Shown: positions 6,058-10,042 of the stretch, piece by piece | How the letters are laid out: every line of letters begins with the position of its first letter | How positions within the stretch are numbered: the stretch's first letter is position 1 | From: Candidatus Limimorpha equi | GTDB lineage: Bacteria > Bacteroidota > Bacteroidia > Bacteroidales > F082 | Length of the DNA stretch: 10,042 nt | NCBI GenBank assembly: GCA_018065885.1 | Contig: JAGHSL010000215.1 | Coordinates: 1-10,042 of the forward strand | Reading direction: 5' to 3' | The notes under the pieces: model-generated | Told to the model about the DNA's origin: nothing | Database searches by the model: none | What the model saw: the letters and a program-made list of their open reading frames with translations, nothing else | Position numbers and translations under genes: made by a program

Positions 6058-7776
6058 ATGCGTAGAATCACTATCCTCTTAGTCCTGGCACTGTGCGTGC
6101 TGGGACTAAAGTCGTTTTCACAGGGACTCAACATCGGCGAGAGTACTGTGAACGGCAGTTTTCAGGTCGATGCCCAGTATTACGGCATTGATAATCAGCT
6201 CGGTATCACCGAAGAGTATTTGAATGGCAAGCGTATGGGCATCAACGGTTTCGGCAAGGTGAACTACACGCTTGGCAATTTTTCGGCAGGCATCCGCAAT
6301 GAGGCTTGCCTCACGCCTCTTGCAGGTTTCGATGCCCGTTCGCAGGGACTCGGCTTTGCCAATGCATGGGCTACCTACGACAATGGTCAGATTGGCGTCA
6401 CCATTGGCGATTTCTATGAACAGTTTGGCAATGGCCTTGTGCTCCGTTCCTATGAAGAATGGACGCTCGGCTACGACAACGCACTGAAAGGTATGCGCGT
6501 TGTTTACCGTCCGTTCGATGGCGTTACCGTGAAGGGCCTTTACGGGAGTCAACGTTTCTTCTGGGAAAAATATGACAAGAACCGTGGCATTGTCCGTGGT
6601 GGCGATGTGGAATGGGACATCAACCAGAGCATCAGCAAGTTGCAGGATGCCGGTTTCCGTACGGTCTTGGGTGCCAGCATGGTCAGCAAGTACCAGCCGA
6701 ATTTCAACACGACTTACAACATGCCTGAAAACGTGGCTGCTTTCGCAGGCCGCGCCAATTTCAGCTATGGCCGTTTCGCCTTGTCGACGGAATATGCCTA
6801 CAAGATGAACGACCCGTCGTACATCAACAATTACATTTTCAAGGAAGGTCAGGCTTTCCTCGCCAACCTGTCGTATGCACAGAAAGGCTTAGGCATTTCG
6901 CTGCAGGTGAAGCGTGTCGACAACATGAGCTTCAAGTCGGACTATGCCGCTGAGGGCAGCGTGCTCGACATCAACTTCATCCCGCCTATCAACAGAATGC
7001 ACAGCTACAGCCTTTCTTCACTCTATCCTTACGCAACGCAACCTAATGGTGAAATGGCCGGTCAGTTCCAGGTGAACTATAAAATCCCTAAGGGCACATG
7101 GTTGGGCGGCAAGTATGGCACCAGCCTCTGCCTGAACATGAGTCAGGTGAACGACATCGTGCGCAATTATGTGGATGGCACTACGGGCTTCAACGATGCC
7201 AACGGCACTTTGGGCTACACTTCGCCTTTCTTCGGCATCGGTGATAAGAAATTCTTCCATGACATCAATTTCGCTGCCGAACATAAGTTCAACAAGCACT
7301 GGAAGTTTAATGCCGAATATGTCAACCTCTATTACGACATCGCCACTATCGAAGGTCATGCCGGCATGGATCCTGTGAAGAGTCAGATTGGCATTGTGGA
7401 TGTGACGTATAGCTTCGGCGACAACCACAGCCTGCGTCTCGAATTGCAGGGCTTGTGGGATAAGGACAAGTATGAAAACATCGAAGAAACCGAGGTGAAC
7501 AACTACAAAAAGGCTGGCAACTGGGCTTCGGCTTTGCTGGAATACACCTTTGCCCCGAACTGGTTCTTCGCCGTCTCCGACAAGTGGAACTACGGCAATC
7601 CTGTCGATGACTACAAACAACACTATTATACGGTGATGGGCGGTTATACCAAGGATGCCACCCGCATCGCCATCACGGCGGGCCGCCAGAATGAAGGTAT
7701 GCTCTGCGTGGGCGGTGTATGCCGTCTCGTTCCTGCCTCATCAGGCGTGACTTTGACTGTTACAACAAGCTTTTAA
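6058..7776 (+). CDS. DUF6029-family outer-membrane beta-barrel protein
   Basis: The function is unknown. The protein has 572 residues: a signal peptide (MRRITILLVLALCVLGLKSFS, cleavage about 21), then alternating short polar and aromatic strands to the end, and a terminal Phe (VTTSF), as in BAM-inserted outer-membrane barrels. The first third carries the pattern I associate with DUF6029: GFANAWATYDNGQIGVTIGD (99-118), then FYEQFGNGLVLRSYEEWTLG (119-138) and NALKGMRVVYRPFDGVTVKG (141-160). Mature cysteines are few: Cys84, Cys358, and a close pair Cys550/Cys555 in CVGGVC near the last hairpin. The gene lies 5 bases after the thioredoxin gene and its stop overlaps a possible start of the next gene (TAATG), so the three are probably co-translated. 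The paired cysteines beside a thiol oxidoreductase gene suggest a disulfide-bearing barrel. It could be a porin or an assembly or secretion partner of the lipoprotein; the sequence does not decide. Confidence 0.82.
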   Translation: MRRITILLVLALCVLGLKSFSQGLNIGESTVNGSFQVDAQYYGIDNQLGITEEYLNGKRMGINGFGKVNYTLGNFSAGIRNEACLTPLAGFDARSQGLGFANAWATYDNGQIGVTIGDFYEQFGNGLVLRSYEEWTLGYDNALKGMRVVYRPFDGVTVKGLYGSQRFFWEKYDKNRGIVRGGDVEWDINQSISKLQDAGFRTVLGASMVSKYQPNFNTTYNMPENVAAFAGRANFSYGRFALSTEYAYKMNDPSYINNYIFKEGQAFLANLSYAQKGLGISLQVKRVDNMSFKSDYAAEGSVLDINFIPPINRMHSYSLSSLYPYATQPNGEMAGQFQVNYKIPKGTWLGGKYGTSLCLNMSQVNDIVRNYVDGTTGFNDANGTLGYTSPFFGIGDKKFFHDINFAAEHKFNKHWKFNAEYVNLYYDIATIEGHAGMDPVKSQIGIVDVTYSFGDNHSLRLELQGLWDKDKYENIEETEVNNYKKAGNWASALLEYTFAPNWFFAVSDKWNYGNPVDDYKQHYYTVMGGYTKDATRIAITAGRQNEGMLCVGGVCRLVPASSGVTLTVTTSF

Positions 7777-7787
7777 TGAATAACGTT

Positions 7788-9119
7788 ATGAAGAAATTTA
7801 GAAATATTTTGACTATGGCCATTGTGGCATTGTTTGCCATGAGTGCCTGCGATAAAGTTGATGAACCTTATCTGAAAAGCGACGAAAGAGACAATGTCAT
7901 TCATCGTTTTACCATCAACAATGTGGAAGGTCTTGTCAACAGCGGCTTGAAGACCGTTATACTCACAATGGAAGAAGGCGTGGATTACACGGATATAACG
8001 AATCTCACGCCTGAAATAGAGATTTGCAAATATGCCACCATCGAACCGGCTTCGGGCGTAGCTCAGGATTTTTCCGAACCAAAGCAATACACCGTGACCG
8101 CCTATAATGGAGATGTGGCGGTCTATACCGTTATGGTGCAAAGCAGTAATCCGGATGATGGAAAAGATATTCTGGAATTCCGTTTCCCTGATATTTTTGT
8201 CACGGCAGATGTCGACAATGTGGAAAAGACAGTCTTTGCAGGTGTTCCGCGTGATACGGATGTCACCAATTTGGTTCCTGAGATTCGTGTCTCTGAAGGT
8301 GCTACCATCAATCCGGCCTCGGGCGAAGCCCAAGACTTTTCTGCACCTGTAATTTACACCGTAACCGCTGCCAATGGCTCTACTTGCGAGTATACTGTCA
8401 TAGTTGATTTCATCATTGGAGATCTTGTCAGAAAGAAGGTGCTGTTGGAAGACTATACGGGCGTGCGTTGCATCAACTGCCCGGCTGCCGCTCAGGTCGC
8501 CCTCGACTTGCAGGAGGATTATCCGGGACGGCTTATCGTTTTGGGTGTCCATGCCGGTTACTTGGCCCAACCTGTTGGCACTTTCCCCGATTTCACAACT
8601 GACGAAGGCGACGAATGGTATAGCTTCTTCGGCTTCGATGTGAATCCTATCGGCACAGTGAACCGCATCCCGTATTCAGGCAACATTGGCGTCAATTCAG
8701 GACAATGGGGATCAGCCGTTATCGCAGAACTGGATAAGGATCCTGTCGTCGCTATCAAGCTCTTTAACACTTACAACCCTGATACACGTGCGCTTAATGT
8801 TCAAGTCAATTTGAGGGAACTGGTCGACATTGACGATGATCTCAGTCTTGTTGTCTGCTTGATGGAAGACAATATCGTCGGTAAACAGGTGACTACTTCC
8901 GGTCTCGTTGAAGATTACGTTCACCGTCATGTGTTCCGCAAGTCTTTGAATGGAACTTGGGGAGAGACTGTAGCGTTTGACGCTATCGGCATAACGGAAC
9001 AATATGACGCACTAATTGATGAAGCTTTCGATGCTTCCAATTGCTATATCATTGCTTACGTTTACAACAATTCCGACAAGAGCATCCTCCAAGTGGAAGA
9101 AGCCAAAATCATGGAATAA
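7788..9119 (+). CDS. Omp28-related outer-membrane lipoprotein with CxxC and two Ig-like repeats
   Basis: This 443-residue lipoprotein has a type II signal peptide ending MSA|Cys21, so it is probably lipid-anchored and possibly surface-exposed. Two tandem repeats of about 80 residues follow (about 39-118 and 128-207), each containing NLTPEIEI or NLVPEIRV, a PASG-AQDFS segment, YTVTA and a final YTV strand. They resemble the DUF5018 Ig-like domains common in Bacteroidota surface proteins. The C-terminal region (about 215-443) matches the Omp28-related family: LLEDYTGVRCINCPAAA (219-235) carries a thioredoxin-like Cys228-x-x-Cys231, followed by GVHAG (253-257) and NPIGTVNR (286-293). The start is either ATG 7776, overlapping the previous stop (TAATG), or ATG 7788. 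I chose 7788 because it gives a standard MKK signal peptide. As the last gene of the operon it is a likely redox partner of the first. Its substrate is unknown. Confidence 0.87.
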   Translation: MKKFRNILTMAIVALFAMSACDKVDEPYLKSDERDNVIHRFTINNVEGLVNSGLKTVILTMEEGVDYTDITNLTPEIEICKYATIEPASGVAQDFSEPKQYTVTAYNGDVAVYTVMVQSSNPDDGKDILEFRFPDIFVTADVDNVEKTVFAGVPRDTDVTNLVPEIRVSEGATINPASGEAQDFSAPVIYTVTAANGSTCEYTVIVDFIIGDLVRKKVLLEDYTGVRCINCPAAAQVALDLQEDYPGRLIVLGVHAGYLAQPVGTFPDFTTDEGDEWYSFFGFDVNPIGTVNRIPYSGNIGVNSGQWGSAVIAELDKDPVVAIKLFNTYNPDTRALNVQVNLRELVDIDDDLSLVVCLMEDNIVGKQVTTSGLVEDYVHRHVFRKSLNGTWGETVAFDAIGITEQYDALIDEAFDASNCYIIAYVYNNSDKSILQVEEAKIME

Positions 9120-9122
9120 GAT

Positions 9123-9797
9123 TTATGGTGTAGCTTGCACATCAATAACAGTCAGACGGGTGTCTTTCACCTGAAACTTGACTTCGACAGCCCCGAATGC
9201 CATCCCGTAGATGCGTTCGGGGTTGTTTTGGTATTGGGGTCTTGGGTCGTGTGCCAACACTTCGATGAGACTTTTACGTTGCGTTTCAGGAACTTGCTCC
9301 AATAATGCCGTAGGGAAATCGACTTCCAAAAGATATTCTGCCGGTCGTGTGGCGAAGCCGCTGATGGCTTCGGGATGGCTGTCGGTGTAGGCAATGTAAG
9401 GCTTGATGTCGAAAATAGGCGTGCCGTCCATGAGGTCGGCACCCGAAACGTGCAGCACGGGACCGAGTTTCGGGTCGATTTCAATCTTGTCTAATTTTAC
9501 CGACGAAAGTCCGATGGCATTTGGACGGAAAGGCGAGCGTGTGGCGAAAACGCCCTTGCGTGTGTTGCCGCCCAAACGTGGCGGACGCACGGTGGGCGAC
9601 CAATCGTCGCGGACCGCTTCCGAGAACTCCCAAATCAACCAGATGTGGGAAAAATCCTCCAAACCACGGAATGCATCGGGGTTGCGGTATTCAGGTTCAA
9701 AGACAATGGTGGCTTTCAGACTTTCGATGATGCCGCTTTGGCGCGGAACACCGAACTTGGTCGGAAACTCGCTATGGATGTGTGCTATCGTTTTCAT
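9123..9797 (-). CDS. trmO: tRNA (N6-threonylcarbamoyladenosine(37)-N6)-methyltransferase TrmO
   Basis: TrmO (YaeB/TsaA) methylates t6A37 of tRNA-Thr to m6t6A using S-adenosylmethionine, tuning ACY decoding. The 224-residue protein has the family's beta-barrel SAM domain: GVPRQSGII (16-24), DFSHIWLIWEF (48-58), then RPPRLGGNTRKGVFATRSPF (71-90) running into RPNAIGLSSV (91-100), and DLMDGTPIFDIKPYIAY (121-137). The C-terminal extension has AHDPRPQYQ (182-190) and RIYGMAFG (195-202), as in full-length bacterial forms. ATG 9797 is the natural start, since MKTIAHIHSEFPTKFG is the usual N-terminus. It is convergent with the Omp28-like gene, with stop codons 3 bases apart, so there is no room for a dedicated terminator. 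Only a degenerate -7 box (TAATATTG, 9806-9813 minus) is seen upstream. The assignment is secure. Confidence 0.94.
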   Translation of the reverse strand: MKTIAHIHSEFPTKFGVPRQSGIIESLKATIVFEPEYRNPDAFRGLEDFSHIWLIWEFSEAVRDDWSPTVRPPRLGGNTRKGVFATRSPFRPNAIGLSSVKLDKIEIDPKLGPVLHVSGADLMDGTPIFDIKPYIAYTDSHPEAISGFATRPAEYLLEVDFPTALLEQVPETQRKSLIEVLAHDPRPQYQNNPERIYGMAFGAVEVKFQVKDTRLTVIDVQATP

Positions 9798-9922
9798 TTG
9801 GACTGCAATATTAGGGAAAAATCAAATGTAAACGCGATTTCTGAAACTGTTTTGGACAACTATATATTAAGTAGGTGGTCAGATATAAATTACATTATAA
9901 AGGACACGGGATTTCGAGACTG

Positions 9923-9982
9923 CGAGGCTTCGGGATGGCGGAATGCCTCGTAATCTCGCATTCCCGCGACCTCGATGCCTCG
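9923..9982. repeat. Large imperfect GC-rich palindrome
   Basis: The left arm (9923-9946) and the reverse complement of the right arm (9958-9982) share CGAGGC, TCG and GCGG/GCGGG and end in AATGC. An 11-base spacer lies between them. An alternative pairing of GCGGAATGC with GCATTCCCGC gives a tight hairpin. The surrounding sequence is AT-rich. It lies more than 120 bases upstream of trmO, so it is not obviously that gene's leader. It may be a REP-like element or a terminator for a gene beyond the window. Confidence 0.55.
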
Positions 9983-10015
9983 TTTTCAATATGTAAACTA
10001 ATTTTGCTCACTTAC

Positions 10016-10042
10016 TTATTCGTCCCTCTTGACCTCGAAGAG
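10016..10042. repeat. Truncated probable copy of the 3795-4005 element
   Basis: Positions 10022-10041 match the reverse complement of 3974-3993 at 17 of 20 bases, including the 11-base run GACCTCGAAGA. The preceding bases weakly resemble the T-rich terminus of that element. The window ends inside it, so its extent is unknown. Confidence 0.45.

Noticed and set aside
7018..7623. Long antisense frame of 201 codons inside the barrel gene, and a 265-codon one at 7773-8570
   Set aside because: Antisense shadows produced by codon bias of the plus-strand genes; no promoter or recognisable domain.

Overview
The window looks like a chromosomal segment of a Bacteroidota species, probably order Bacteroidales. 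Three things suggest this. The protein families are typical: a DUF6029 outer-membrane barrel, an Omp28-related lipoprotein, and class I mannose-6-phosphate isomerase and AnmK of Bacteroidales type. TAnnTTTG promoter -7 boxes stand 10 to 55 bases before several start codons. Shine-Dalgarno sequences are scarce. No tRNA, rRNA, CRISPR array, phage gene or transposase gene was seen. The species cannot be fixed from the sequence alone.

Layout. On the minus strand (1-3627), read right to left, are murF (peptidoglycan precursor ligase), a Fic-fold protein with an N-terminal winged helix, and anmK (anhydro-MurNAc kinase, cut by the window start). Each appears to have its own promoter. The fic promoter region holds four copies of a 15-bp motif, which suggests an autoregulated gene. 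The Fic active-site histidine is replaced by glutamine. From 3628 to 4439 there is about 0.8 kb without a credible gene. It holds a roughly 211-bp MITE-like element with 16-bp terminal inverted repeats, a tandem 13-bp repeat, and a 9-bp periodic array. manA follows on the plus strand (4440-5432), then a 7-bp and an 8-bp periodic array.

The plus-strand operon 5558-9119 encodes three exported proteins packed tightly: a TlpA-like thioredoxin, a DUF6029 beta-barrel, and an Omp28-like lipoprotein with its own CxxC and two Ig-like repeats. I infer an envelope thiol-redox or surface-assembly module. It is the best candidate here for a poorly described system. trmO (tRNA m6t6A methyltransferase) converges on it from the minus strand, with 3 bases between the stop codons. 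The right end (9798-10042) holds a large imperfect palindrome and the truncated start of what looks like a second copy of the 3795-4005 element.

Working together: anmK (wall recycling) and murF (wall synthesis) share a theme, and manA feeds mannose/GDP-mannose metabolism. The three-gene envelope operon is the only clear multi-gene unit.
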